Below, in pieces: positions 24,217 through 31,127 of a stretch of DNA of 40,877 nucleotides. Location of the stretch: NCBI GenBank assembly GCA_021788015.1, contig JAJYLD010000009.1:1-40877 (forward strand), in the 5' to 3' direction. The stretch is from a bacterium. GTDB lineage: Bacteria > Patescibacteriota > Patescibacteriia > Patescibacteriales > JAKAJF01. A program made the position numbers and the translations under genes. The notes under the pieces were generated by a model. It was not told where the DNA came from. It saw only the letters and a program-made list of their open reading frames with translations, and made no database searches. Position 1 is the first letter of the stretch, and each line of letters starts with the position of its first letter.

Positions 24217-24444
24217 TTGTAAGCGCAAGAATTTGGACAATTTGCCCTATCCCTTTTTTCGCAATCCTTTAACTTGGTGTAACACCTCGGAAAAGGAAGT
24301 CTACCCCCTTCACAACGGACAGAGCATCCTCCTCCGTGCCTGCATAAACAAATCGTGGACGGAATGGTTTTGGCACGCCCTCCTTTCTATTTTACTCGTC
24401 TCGTACTTCACTAAAGAGCAATTTTATCGCGTATATTTCCTCTC
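24217..24444. other. Unassigned intergenic DNA between thrS and miaB
   Basis: Base composition differs from the AT-rich gaps elsewhere. A 99-residue plus-strand frame overlaps the end of thrS and looks random. On the minus strand a 35-codon frame (24376-24269) starts with GTG two bases after AGGAGG and encodes a short basic peptide beginning MPKPFRPRFVYAG. It could be a small gene, or the region could be a minus-strand RNA ending at the 24188-24216 hairpin. Neither is supported strongly. Confidence 0.25.
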
Positions 24445-24474
24445 TTGAACACAAACGGTATTTATGTATATAAT
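24445..24474 (+). promoter_or_regulatory. miaB promoter
   Basis: TTGAAC (24445-24450), an 18-base spacer and TATAAT (24469-24474), 27 bases before the ATG at 24502. Confidence 0.65.
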
Positions 24475-24501
24475 AATATACATTTTTATTTTTTCCAAAT
24501 T

Positions 24502-25878
24502 ATGAAAACTTACCATATCATTACCATCGGATGCCAAATGAACAAAAACGATTCCGAAAGAGTCGCGAATTATCTCGAAAATTTGGGTTACAAACGGACG
24601 GCCGACGAAAATAAGGCGGATGTTTTGGTGACTACAACTTGCGGCGTTCGCCAATCGGCGGATGATCGCGTGTATGGCTTGATTCCAAGGATAAAAAGAA
24701 TGAATCCGAAAGGAAAAATAATTTTGACCGGATGCTTGGCAAACCGTGAAGATGTGCAAAAACGTTTGGGCGAAAATGTGGATATTTGGATGCCGATTAC
24801 GGAGTTGCCGGATTTAAAAAATAGACTTCATCCAAGAAAATCAAAAATGGAAAGCAGTTTGTCCGGTTATTTTAGGATTAAGCCCAAATACGAATCGAAA
24901 TTCAGCGCTTTCGTACCGATTGGAAACGGGTGCGATAATTTTTGCACTTACTGCGTTGTTCCTTACGCGCGCGGTCGTGAAACCTACAGGTCGGTGGAAG
25001 AGGTGGTGAATGAAGCAAAAAATTTAATTAAAAAAGGCTACAAGGAAATAACTCTGATTGCGCAAAATGTGAATAGCTATATTAGTCCTGCCATTCTGGA
25101 GCCGAAGGCGATAGAATCTCGAGATCCTATCGCTCCCGCTGGTCGCTCCGGGATGACAATCAATTTTGCTCAGCTTTTAAAAATGGTTAACGATATACCC
25201 GGAGATTTTTGGTTGCGCTTTTCCACGAGTCATCCGAAAGATATGAGTGATGAATTGATCGAAACGATGACAAAATGCGAAAAACTCTGTCACCACATTC
25301 ATCTTCCGGCGCAAGCGGGGGACAACAAAGTTTTGAATGCCATGAATAGGAAATATACGAAAGAGCATTACATGGAATTAATTAAAAAGATAAGAAAGGC
25401 ATTAAATAAAAAATCGCAAACCCGCCTGCCGGACGGGCGAGTTTTCAATCCGCCGGTTTCGATTACAACAGATATTATTGTCGGTTTCCCGGGCGAAACA
25501 AAAAATCAGTTTAATGAAACGGCAAAATTATTTCGAGAAGTAAATTTTGACATGGCCTATATCGCCCAGTACAGTCCGCGACCAGGAACCGTTTCGTATA
25601 AAATGGATGATAATGTCTCGCGCGCAGAAAAAAAGAGAAGGGAAGAGGAGCTCAATAAAATTTTAAGAAAAACGGCTTTAAAAAATAATAAAGCTTATTT
25701 GAACAAGATTGTAGAAGTGCTGATTGACGGAAAGAAAAAAGATTTTTATCTGGGAAAAACAAAGACCGCGAAGACAGTTGTGATAAAAAGCAAAAATAAA
25801 ATAAGAACCGGCGATATAAAGCGGGTCAAAATTTATAAAGTCGGAGATTTTGGGATGGAAGGAGAAATTAGTGATTAG
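24502..25878 (+). CDS. miaB: tRNA-2-methylthio-N6-dimethylallyladenosine synthase with two palindrome-encoded insertions
   Basis: 458 residues. MiaB methylthiolates i6A37 of tRNA using two Fe-S clusters. The UPF0004 domain has GCQMN, TTCGVRQ and LTGCLANR; the radical-SAM motif is CDNFCTYC; a C-terminal TRAM domain follows (IVEVLIDGKKKDFYLGKT). ATG 24502 is chosen because conserved sequence (TYHIITIGCQMN) starts there. Two segments look inserted. About residues 194-220 (AILEPKAIESRDPIAPAGRS) are encoded by a palindromic repeat. About 306-315 (TRLPDGRVF) are encoded by a 27-base hairpin. Both fall at loops between conserved blocks, so activity may be kept. miaA follows. Confidence 0.93.
   Translation: MKTYHIITIGCQMNKNDSERVANYLENLGYKRTADENKADVLVTTTCGVRQSADDRVYGLIPRIKRMNPKGKIILTGCLANREDVQKRLGENVDIWMPITELPDLKNRLHPRKSKMESSLSGYFRIKPKYESKFSAFVPIGNGCDNFCTYCVVPYARGRETYRSVEEVVNEAKNLIKKGYKEITLIAQNVNSYISPAILEPKAIESRDPIAPAGRSGMTINFAQLLKMVNDIPGDFWLRFSTSHPKDMSDELIETMTKCEKLCHHIHLPAQAGDNKVLNAMNRKYTKEHYMELIKKIRKALNKKSQTRLPDGRVFNPPVSITTDIIVGFPGETKNQFNETAKLFREVNFDMAYIAQYSPRPGTVSYKMDDNVSRAEKKRREEELNKILRKTALKNNKAYLNKIVEVLIDGKKKDFYLGKTKTAKTVVIKSKNKIRTGDIKRVKIYKVGDFGMEGEISD
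25087..25158. repeat. Palindromic element translated inside miaB
   Basis: The centre ATCTCGAGAT (25116-25125) is flanked by CGATAG (25109-25114) and CTATCG (25127-25132), GGAGC (25098-25102) and GCTCC (25145-25149), and outer GCCATTC against GGATGAC. The reading frame passes through without a stop. Confidence 0.75.
25418..25444. repeat. Second palindrome inside miaB
   Basis: AAAC.CG and CG.GTTT arms with CCTGCC.GACGGG pairing around a GG loop, 27 bases, in frame. CCTGCCGGCAGG in the gap at 34754-34765 looks like a non-coding relative. Confidence 0.55.
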
Positions 25879-25914
25879 TCTCTTACTTTGGCGATTTGCT
25901 ATCTAAGTTACAAA

Positions 25915-26871
25915 ATGGCTGGAAAATTTAAAAAACCGAAAATAATCGTGATACTCGGACCGACGGCGAGCGGGAAAACAAAGCTGGCCGTTCATTTGGC
26001 TTACAAATTCGGCGGAGAAATCATTTCCGCCGATTCGAGACAGGTTTATAAGGGCATGGACATAGGGACGGGCAAGGATTTGAAAGAGTATGAAATAAAA
26101 CCGAAAACCAGAAACCCAAAACTTAAAATTTTTAAAATCCCACGCTATCTCATCGACGTGGCAAACCCGCAACAAAAATTCAGTCTGGCGAAATATCAGA
26201 AACTCGCGTTCAAAACTGTTGAAGATATCGCGAAAAGAGGCAAATTGCCGATTCTAGCGGGCGGGACCGGACTTTACGCGCAAGCTGTCGTAGAAAATTT
26301 TCAACTTTCGAAAGCGAAACCGGATTTAAAGCGCAGGAAAGAATTGGAGAGGGAAAATATCGCCGAGTTATTGAAATTGATTAAAAAATTATCGCCTTCA
26401 TTCGCGAAAAAAATCGACGCGAGCGACAAAAAAAATAAAAGAAGATTAGTCAGGTATCTTGAAATTTTGGAATCGGATCAAAAATTCAAATCAAAAACAG
26501 GAGAAGAAAAATATGACGCTTTAATTTTGGGAATCAGAAAAGAAAAAGAAGAGCTGGAAAAAAGAATTTACAAAAGATTAATCGAAAGACTGGAAAAAGA
26601 AAAGCTCGTTGATGAGATAAAAAGATTGCGCAAAGATGGTTTAGGCTGGAAAAGATTGGAAAGTTTCGGCCTTGAATACAAATTTATTTCTCTGTATCTG
26701 CAAAAAAAACTGAGTTACGACGAGATGGTCGAAAAATTGTTTATCGCCATCCGCCAGTTTTCGAAACGGCAGATGACCTGGTTCAGACGATGGGAAAGGC
26801 AGGGGAGAAGGATTTACTGGATTAAAAACGAAAAAGCAGCGGAAAAGTTGGCTAAGCAATTCTTAAAATAA
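25915..26871 (+). CDS. miaA: tRNA dimethylallyltransferase
   Basis: 318 residues. MiaA adds the dimethylallyl group to A37 of tRNA, making the substrate for MiaB. The P-loop is GPTASGKTKLA; then SADSRQVYKGMDIGTGK, the DxxSxQ-like substrate region, and GGTGLYAQAVV. RQFSKRQMTWFRRW near the C-terminus is the tRNA-binding block. ATG 25915 is preferred to TTG 25888, which precedes homology. The gene lies 36 bases after miaB and is probably co-transcribed, which puts the two consecutive enzymes of the ms2i6A pathway in one unit. A strong terminator follows. Confidence 0.95.
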   Translation: MAGKFKKPKIIVILGPTASGKTKLAVHLAYKFGGEIISADSRQVYKGMDIGTGKDLKEYEIKPKTRNPKLKIFKIPRYLIDVANPQQKFSLAKYQKLAFKTVEDIAKRGKLPILAGGTGLYAQAVVENFQLSKAKPDLKRRKELERENIAELLKLIKKLSPSFAKKIDASDKKNKRRLVRYLEILESDQKFKSKTGEEKYDALILGIRKEKEELEKRIYKRLIERLEKEKLVDEIKRLRKDGLGWKRLESFGLEYKFISLYLQKKLSYDEMVEKLFIAIRQFSKRQMTWFRRWERQGRRIYWIKNEKAAEKLAKQFLK

Positions 26872-26872
26872 A

Positions 26873-26894
26873 AGAACCGGAGATTTCCGGTTTT
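26873..26894. terminator. Bidirectional terminator
   Basis: AACCGGA and TCCGGTT around GATT, with six Ts on the plus side and CTTTTA on the minus side. It separates convergent miaA and the carbamoyltransferase-like gene. Confidence 0.85.
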
Positions 26895-27404
26895 TTAATA
26901 TCCGATGAGCATCATTTTTAAGAGTGCCATCCGGATATAGAGGCCGTTTTTGTGCCGCTCAGTATTCTTGCGGTCATAAGTTTCGGTGTAAAGACCGAGA
27001 AGTGATTCTATCGGTCCTTGTTCACCAGCGTGTCCGGCGTTGATGACGGGAACTTTTGAAACTTTGCCGGCGCGTAAAGCCCCGTCCCGCTCATTATATT
27101 TTAACACGATCACATCGACATACGAACTTAAAACCTTGATCGTATCTTCAAGAGATTCGCCCTTGGCGACGGAAGAAAGCTCTTTTGTGTTGCCCGTAAC
27201 TTCGCCTCCCAATCTAAGCATGGCCGATTCAAAGCAAATTCTGGTTAATTCATCTTTTTCATAATACATGGAGGCCATAATTTTTCCACGCAAATCATCG
27301 GGGCTAAATTCACCACCCCTCATTTTGTCAGCTGCAGCGAAAATAGTGTTAAGCGTTTTTATATCAAATTGTTGAGCCGTTAAAATACTCCCTAATTTTT
27401 TCAT
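26895..27404 (-). CDS. Half-length carbamoyltransferase-like protein, probably catalytically dead
   Basis: 169 residues matching only the N-terminal carbamoyl-phosphate domain of aspartate carbamoyltransferase: MASMYYE, FESAMLRLGGEV, SSVAKGESLEDTIKVLSSYVDVIVL, VPVINAG and SLLGLYT. The active-site STRTR is KDELTR here (residues 50-55), the HPTQ block is GPIES (about 130-134), and the R-H-P of the domain is K-Y-N (102-104). The aspartate-binding half is absent; a terminator comes directly after the stop. The frame is clean with a good SD (AAGGAG), so it looks like a maintained gene rather than a fresh pseudogene. Carbamoyltransferase activity is unlikely; ligand sensing or binding is possible. 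Confidence 0.75.
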   Translation of the reverse strand: MKKLGSILTAQQFDIKTLNTIFAAADKMRGGEFSPDDLRGKIMASMYYEKDELTRICFESAMLRLGGEVTGNTKELSSVAKGESLEDTIKVLSSYVDVIVLKYNERDGALRAGKVSKVPVINAGHAGEQGPIESLLGLYTETYDRKNTERHKNGLYIRMALLKMMLIGY

Positions 27405-27420
27405 TTCTCTCCTTATCCTT

Positions 27421-27448
27421 TTAAAAAAGAGCCAGAAATCATCTGGCT
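27421..27448 (-). terminator. Terminator of the Cys-rich protein gene
   Basis: AGCCAGA and TCTGGCT form a seven-pair stem, followed on the minus strand by CTTTTTT. Confidence 0.75.
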
Positions 27449-27889
27449 TTATTTTTTAAATATACCCCGGTTACCGTAAAGAGTTTCATCAACCTCTTTT
27501 AAGGAAGGTTTTTGGCAAGCCGTGGCTAGCTTTAGGATGTTTTTGGCCCGCGGGTCCAGAATAATGCATTTGCCTTCTTTATGACATTCGGCGGACAAAG
27601 GAAGGCGTATTCTCAGTTCTGGGAAATGGCATGCCTTAACGTCGGCTTCGTTAACTTCGGCGCTGACGAGAAAATCCACCATAAGCGGGCAAGGGCCGGA
27701 AAATTTTTTAAGCCTTTCCGCTTCTTGGCAAATTTTTTCTCCTTCCTTGCTGCATTCCGTTGTTTTGGGCAAATCGCATATTTTTATGTGCCGGCACGGC
27801 CCTTCCCTGAAGATATCGCAAACTTCCGTTCTGTCTTGGCAATGCGCCGCCAAAACGCATCCCTTCGCTTTCGCACAGACCTTAATCAT
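27449..27889 (-). CDS. Cysteine-rich protein, unknown function
   Basis: 146 residues with 13 cysteines. The first eight are at about 5, 11, 17, 24, 32, 38, 46 and 54, a regular spacing of six to eight; later ones are near 67, 87, 102, 108 and 125. There is no signal peptide or membrane helix, so the cysteines are likelier to bind zinc or Fe-S clusters than to form exported disulfides. No CxxC pairs are present, which is unlike standard zinc ribbons or ferredoxins. The segment CDIFREGPCRHIKIC resembles metal-site spacing but I know no matching family. GGAAGG precedes the ATG. It has its own terminator, so it is probably a single-gene transcript. Confidence 0.6.
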   Translation of the reverse strand: MIKVCAKAKGCVLAAHCQDRTEVCDIFREGPCRHIKICDLPKTTECSKEGEKICQEAERLKKFSGPCPLMVDFLVSAEVNEADVKACHFPELRIRLPLSAECHKEGKCIILDPRAKNILKLATACQKPSLKEVDETLYGNRGIFKK

Positions 27890-27938
27890 GTTTCCTTCCC
27901 CCCTCTCTATCTTATTGTTTATTTTTAAAATGTGCGTA

Positions 27939-27976
27939 CAAAAAAATATCCCGTCCTAGAAACGGGATATTTTTTT
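27939..27976. terminator. Bidirectional terminator
   Basis: AAATATCCCGT and ACGGGATATTT around CCTAGAA, with eight Ts on the plus side and seven on the minus side. The small frame at 27956-28060 ends inside it. Confidence 0.8.
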
Positions 27977-28060
27977 TGAAACTAGCTTCCTGTCAGGCTT
28001 TTTTACGCCCAACAATAAGGAGAACTTTGTTTTTGTTATTTGATTTGTTTTTATAATCAT
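27956..28060 (-). CDS. Possible 34-aa basic peptide or short RNA with its own promoter
   Basis: On the minus strand a promoter (28095-28068) is followed seven bases later by ATG 28060. The frame gives a Lys-rich 34-residue peptide beginning MIIKTNQITKTKF and ends at TAG inside a strong terminator. The promoter-to-terminator unit is only about 110 bases. The spacing would make a leaderless mRNA, as suspected elsewhere in this window. A small non-coding RNA is an equally good reading. Confidence 0.35.
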   Translation of the reverse strand: MIIKTNQITKTKFSLLLGVKKPDRKLVSKKISRF

Positions 28061-28067
28061 TTACTTC

Positions 28068-28095
28068 ATTTTAGCACTATTCTTGAATGTGGCAA
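28068..28095 (-). promoter_or_regulatory. Promoter of the small unit at 27956-28060
   Basis: TTGCCA (28095-28090), a 16-base spacer and TAAAAT (28073-28068) preceded by TGC, an extended -10. Confidence 0.55.
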
Positions 28096-28145
28096 AATTA
28101 TCTAATGTTAAATAAAAAAATATGAAAAGTTTATTAAACGGTTTT

Positions 28146-28466
28146 TTATTCGAAATGATGGTGTGGATAATTGGCCGCGCTTTTATTTAGATTGTTATTT
28201 TCCCATAAATAATTCATCAGTTTTGTTTGGCCGGGGTCATTTTCGTCAATTAAAGGCTTGAGATCGTCAAGAAGAGACAATTCCACCGAACCCGTTTGCT
28301 TTAATTCCGTTTTAAGATCCTCGACGACATGGTCGATTTTCCATCCTTCTTTTACTCTGCTTGCCGCCCTTTTAAATAGATTTAACGCTTTATTGAGATA
28401 CTCTTTCCTTTTGTCTCCGGAAAGACTGTTGTAAGACAATACGCTTTCTATGTTTTCAATTTTCAT
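28146..28466 (-). CDS. Small acidic-basic helical protein, unknown function
   Basis: 106 residues starting 4 bases after the gatB stop, so probably in the same transcript. It is predicted mainly helical (GDKRKEYLNKALNLFKRAASRVKEGW) with a hydrophilic C-terminus ending NYPHHHFE. There are no cysteines, signal peptide or membrane helix. I do not recognise it. The position beside gatB does not suggest GatC: I see no GatC-like motif, and the length is similar only by coincidence. Confidence 0.6.
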   Translation of the reverse strand: MKIENIESVLSYNSLSGDKRKEYLNKALNLFKRAASRVKEGWKIDHVVEDLKTELKQTGSVELSLLDDLKPLIDENDPGQTKLMNYLWENNNLNKSAANYPHHHFE

Positions 28467-28470
28467 ATCG

Positions 28471-29988
28471 TTATATTAATTTTTTAATTATTTCCAAAAC
28501 CAATTTCGGGTTGGCTTTTCCTTTGGTGGCCGACATAACCCGGCCGACCAAATATTGAATGATATTCTCTTTCCCGGATTTATATTGCTCCACTTGCGCC
28601 GGATTTTCCTCCAGAACCCGTTTTATTATTTTCTCCAATTCGGCGATATTATCGATTTGCTCCAATCCCAAATCTCGCATGATATGATCCGGATCGCCGC
28701 CGGTTTCGTACATAACTTCCAAAATTTTCTGGGCCGCGGAGGAGTTAACTTTTCCGAGATAAACAAAAGTTACGAGTTCGGCGAAATTTTCCGGAGTGAT
28801 TTTTATATCTCGGATATTGTCGTTATGTTCTTTCAAATGTTTGAACAATTCGCTCAAGAGCCAGTTTGAGGTGATTTTCGCGAGTTTCTTTTTCTGTCTT
28901 TCCCAATCGTCACCGGTCGAATCGATCCAGGCGCGCAATTCGGAAATGACGTTCTCCGTGTATTCCGCAAGATATTTATCGCCGGCAAGAATTTCCGCGT
29001 CATTCTCGTTCAAATCGTATTCGGCTTTGAATCTTGCCAGTTTTGCCGGAGGAAGCTCGATTAAATTTTCTTTTATTTTTTCAATCCATTCCTCGCTTAA
29101 AGCAATCGGAGGAATATCCGGTTCGGGGAAATAGCGGTAATCGGCTGAAGTTTCTTTTATTCTTTGGCTTACCGTTTTGGCCTTTCCTTCGTCCCAGCCG
29201 CGCGTCTCCTGAACAAGAGTTTCGCCTTCTTCTATCGCTTCGATTTGGCGGTTTATTTCGTATTCAATCGCTTTTTCAATGGCGCGAAAAGAATTGATGT
29301 TTTTAATCTCGACCTTCGGATTCAACTTGTATTCGCCGACCGGTTTTATTTCGCATTTGCCTTCATATTTCCATTTTCCTTTTTCCTGCACGCTGACATT
29401 CGCTTCGCAGCGCATTTGGCCCTTTTCCATGTCGGCGTCGGAAATGTCCAAGTATCTTAAAATCTGCTGGTATTTCTGGCAAAATTTTTTCGCGGTTTGA
29501 GCGTCACGAATGACCGGTTCGGTAACCATCTCCACGAGGGGTGTGCCGGCGCGATTAAAATCAATCAAAGAATACGGTTTTTTATCGGGATGGCTTGATT
29601 TTCCGGTATCTTCTTCAAGATGGATTCTCGTGATGTCGATTTTTTCGCCATCGATTTCCAAGCCGGCGTTATAAACGAACGGCAAATCGTATTGGGAAAT
29701 CTGATAACCCTTCGGGAGGTCGGGATAAAAATAATTTTTGCGGTCGAATTTGCTCAAACGGTTTATTTTTCCGCCGAGACCGAGACCGAGCAAAATCGTC
29801 CATTCGATCGCTTGCTTGTTCGGAACCGGAAGCGTGCCCGGATGCCCGAGACAAATCGGGCAAACGACCGTATTCGGTTTTTTGCCTTCCGCGTTATTGT
29901 CGCACGCGCAAAACATTTTCGATTTTGTCTTCAGTTCGGCGTGTATTTCAAGGCCGATGATTACGTCGTATTGGTCATTCATATTCAT
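28471..29988 (-). CDS. gatB: Asp-tRNA(Asn)/Glu-tRNA(Gln) amidotransferase subunit B
   Basis: 505 residues, full length. GatB, with GatA and GatC, converts misacylated Glu-tRNA(Gln) or Asp-tRNA(Asn) to the amide. The N-terminus reads VIIGLEIHAELKTKSKMFC; CPICLGHPGTLPVPN has the zinc-binding type cysteines; then FDRKNYFYPDLPKGYQISQYD, DFNRAGTPLVEMVTEP and SSADYRYFPEPDIPP-like sequence. The C-terminal YqeY-like tRNA-binding domain is complete (YLVGRVMSATKGKANPKLV). Translation starts at ATG 29988 or 29982; no SD. The leader is a family C palindrome. gatA and gatC are not in this window. Confidence 0.95.
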   Translation of the reverse strand: MNMNDQYDVIIGLEIHAELKTKSKMFCACDNNAEGKKPNTVVCPICLGHPGTLPVPNKQAIEWTILLGLGLGGKINRLSKFDRKNYFYPDLPKGYQISQYDLPFVYNAGLEIDGEKIDITRIHLEEDTGKSSHPDKKPYSLIDFNRAGTPLVEMVTEPVIRDAQTAKKFCQKYQQILRYLDISDADMEKGQMRCEANVSVQEKGKWKYEGKCEIKPVGEYKLNPKVEIKNINSFRAIEKAIEYEINRQIEAIEEGETLVQETRGWDEGKAKTVSQRIKETSADYRYFPEPDIPPIALSEEWIEKIKENLIELPPAKLARFKAEYDLNENDAEILAGDKYLAEYTENVISELRAWIDSTGDDWERQKKKLAKITSNWLLSELFKHLKEHNDNIRDIKITPENFAELVTFVYLGKVNSSAAQKILEVMYETGGDPDHIMRDLGLEQIDNIAELEKIIKRVLEENPAQVEQYKSGKENIIQYLVGRVMSATKGKANPKLVLEIIKKLI

Positions 29989-29992
29989 TCGT

Positions 29993-30082
29993 CCCGGTTA
30001 GAGTATTTAGCGGCAGTTTTCAGCTGTTTAAAATCATTTTTGTAATTGATTGTTTCAAATATTTTACAATAACTCTAACGGG
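29993..30082 (-). repeat. Palindromic leader cassette, family C copy 3 (diverged)
   Basis: CCCGGTTAGAGTA (29993-30005) and CTCTAACGGG (30073-30082) are inverted termini. On the minus strand the far terminus contains the TAG stop of the HD gene, and the near one ends four bases before the gatB ATG, so it fills the whole gap. It contains TGTAAAAT. Confidence 0.65.
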
Positions 30083-30728
30083 ATAAATATTTAAAATTCC
30101 ATTCTTTGAAAAATTGTTTTAAAAATATTTTTTTGAATTCCTGTTTTTGTTTGGCTAAACGTTTCGCAGCTTTTGTATTTAAATTTTTGTAGATGTTTAT
30201 TTCATGATCGCGAATCGTGTGTATCGCGCTTATATTGCCGCCGTAAATCAAATCGGGTCTGGGTCTCGCTTTCTCGTCGTAAATTCTTTTGCCATGTTTG
30301 CCCGCCCAAAGGAATTGCCTAATAATGCCCATCGCGCCCATTGATTCGAGTCGATCGGCGTCTTGAAAGATTTTTGCTTCCGGAATATTCGGTTTTGTTC
30401 CGGAATGATTTTTTACCCAGCGATAATCGTCATGTTTTTTGATTACTTCCAAAACCAAATCTATGTCCGAAGGAAATTTTATTTTATTTAAAATGATTCG
30501 CGCGAGCTTTACCGAATTATGTCCATGTTCATTATCATGTTTTACGGTTTGGCCAATGTCATGAAGAATCGAAGCCGCGTAAAGAGCGTCGTAATTTACA
30601 TTTTTAAATTCTTGTCCGATAATTTTGCAATTTTCAAAAACTCGCAAGCTGTGGTCAAAATTATGCGCCACATCCAGACTATTTAATTTGGGTTTCACTG
30701 ACTTTATTAATTCATTTTTCCATGCCAT
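30075..30728 (-). CDS. HD-domain phosphohydrolase
   Basis: 217 residues. The metal-binding HD pattern is visible: HNFDHSLRV, then SILHDIGQTVKHDNEHGHNS, and DADRLESMGAMGIIRQF. These match small uncharacterised HD hydrolases that act on nucleotides or other phosphate esters; the substrate cannot be told. The C-terminus is basic (KAAKRLAKQKQEFKKIFLKQF). The last codons and TAG are formed by the palindrome arm. It lies upstream of gatB on the same strand and could be co-transcribed, although the cassette between them may carry its own promoter. Confidence 0.8.
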   Translation of the reverse strand: MAWKNELIKSVKPKLNSLDVAHNFDHSLRVFENCKIIGQEFKNVNYDALYAASILHDIGQTVKHDNEHGHNSVKLARIILNKIKFPSDIDLVLEVIKKHDDYRWVKNHSGTKPNIPEAKIFQDADRLESMGAMGIIRQFLWAGKHGKRIYDEKARPRPDLIYGGNISAIHTIRDHEINIYKNLNTKAAKRLAKQKQEFKKIFLKQFFKEWNFKYLSR

Positions 30729-30776
30729 ATCACTTAAAGATTACCTTAAATTTTAAGAAAAATCAAGGACGCTTCG

Positions 30777-30925
30777 CCAGGAGTTACTTTCTTGCCCTCC
30801 AAAGGCGGGTAAATAACCCAGAAGGTAACCAGACCCGTTCGCAATGCTTCGCATAGCGATGCGGGCGCGTCGGCTGGCGGATAGCACCCTCTCCCAATTA
30901 GGAGAGGGTTGGGTGAGGTTGAATA
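30777..30925. repeat. Cluster of short inverted repeats
   Basis: CGCAATGCTTCGCATAGCGATGCG and ACCCTCTCCC...GGAGAGGGT with trailing TGGGTGAGGT are visible hairpins. The latter is a common bacterial intergenic motif type. No gene is called here. Confidence 0.5.
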
Positions 30926-30926
30926 A

Positions 30927-30956
30927 AAAAAGTCGCAGTTAGGTTTGCGACTTGGA
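30927..30956 (-). terminator. Terminator of the small membrane protein pair
   Basis: AAGTCGCA and TGCGACTT around AACCTAAC, followed by a T-run on the minus strand. Confidence 0.85.
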
Positions 30957-31127
30957 AAGTTTCCATTTCCAATTTTTTCTTTGGGACATGTAATAGGCAT
31001 AGGCCGATCCCTGGTAACCCTGGATAGTAACCATAGCCTTCATGCCCTGCCCGGTCAAAAGAAAAAACAGGAAAAAGGCGGCGAAACCGATTTTATTGAG
31101 ACCGGTTACGGTTAACATTTCTGTCAA
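30939..31127 (-). CDS. Small membrane protein (62 aa)
   Basis: Starts at TTG 31127, chosen because a GGAGGGG SD lies about seven bases upstream; the next Met is at 31118. One hydrophobic helix (about residues 13-28, GFAAFFLFFLLTGQGM) is followed by YQGSAYAYYMSQ and a basic tail (RKNWKWKLSKSQ). Its start overlaps the end of the upstream gene by 35 bases, so the two are translationally coupled. Function unknown. The stop lies in the terminator stem. Confidence 0.55.
   Translation of the reverse strand: MTEMLTVTGLNKIGFAAFFLFFLLTGQGMKAMVTIQGYQGSAYAYYMSQRKNWKWKLSKSQT

Noticed and set aside
24149-24448. 99-codon plus-strand frame after thrS
   Set aside because: Overlaps the end of thrS, reads through its terminator and resembles no protein.
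28146-28466. GatC next to gatB
   Set aside because: Length is similar but I see none of the expected GatC sequence pattern; left as unknown.
30746-31000. 84-codon minus-strand frame
   Set aside because: Made of palindromic repeats and terminator sequence, and overlaps the 62-aa membrane protein.
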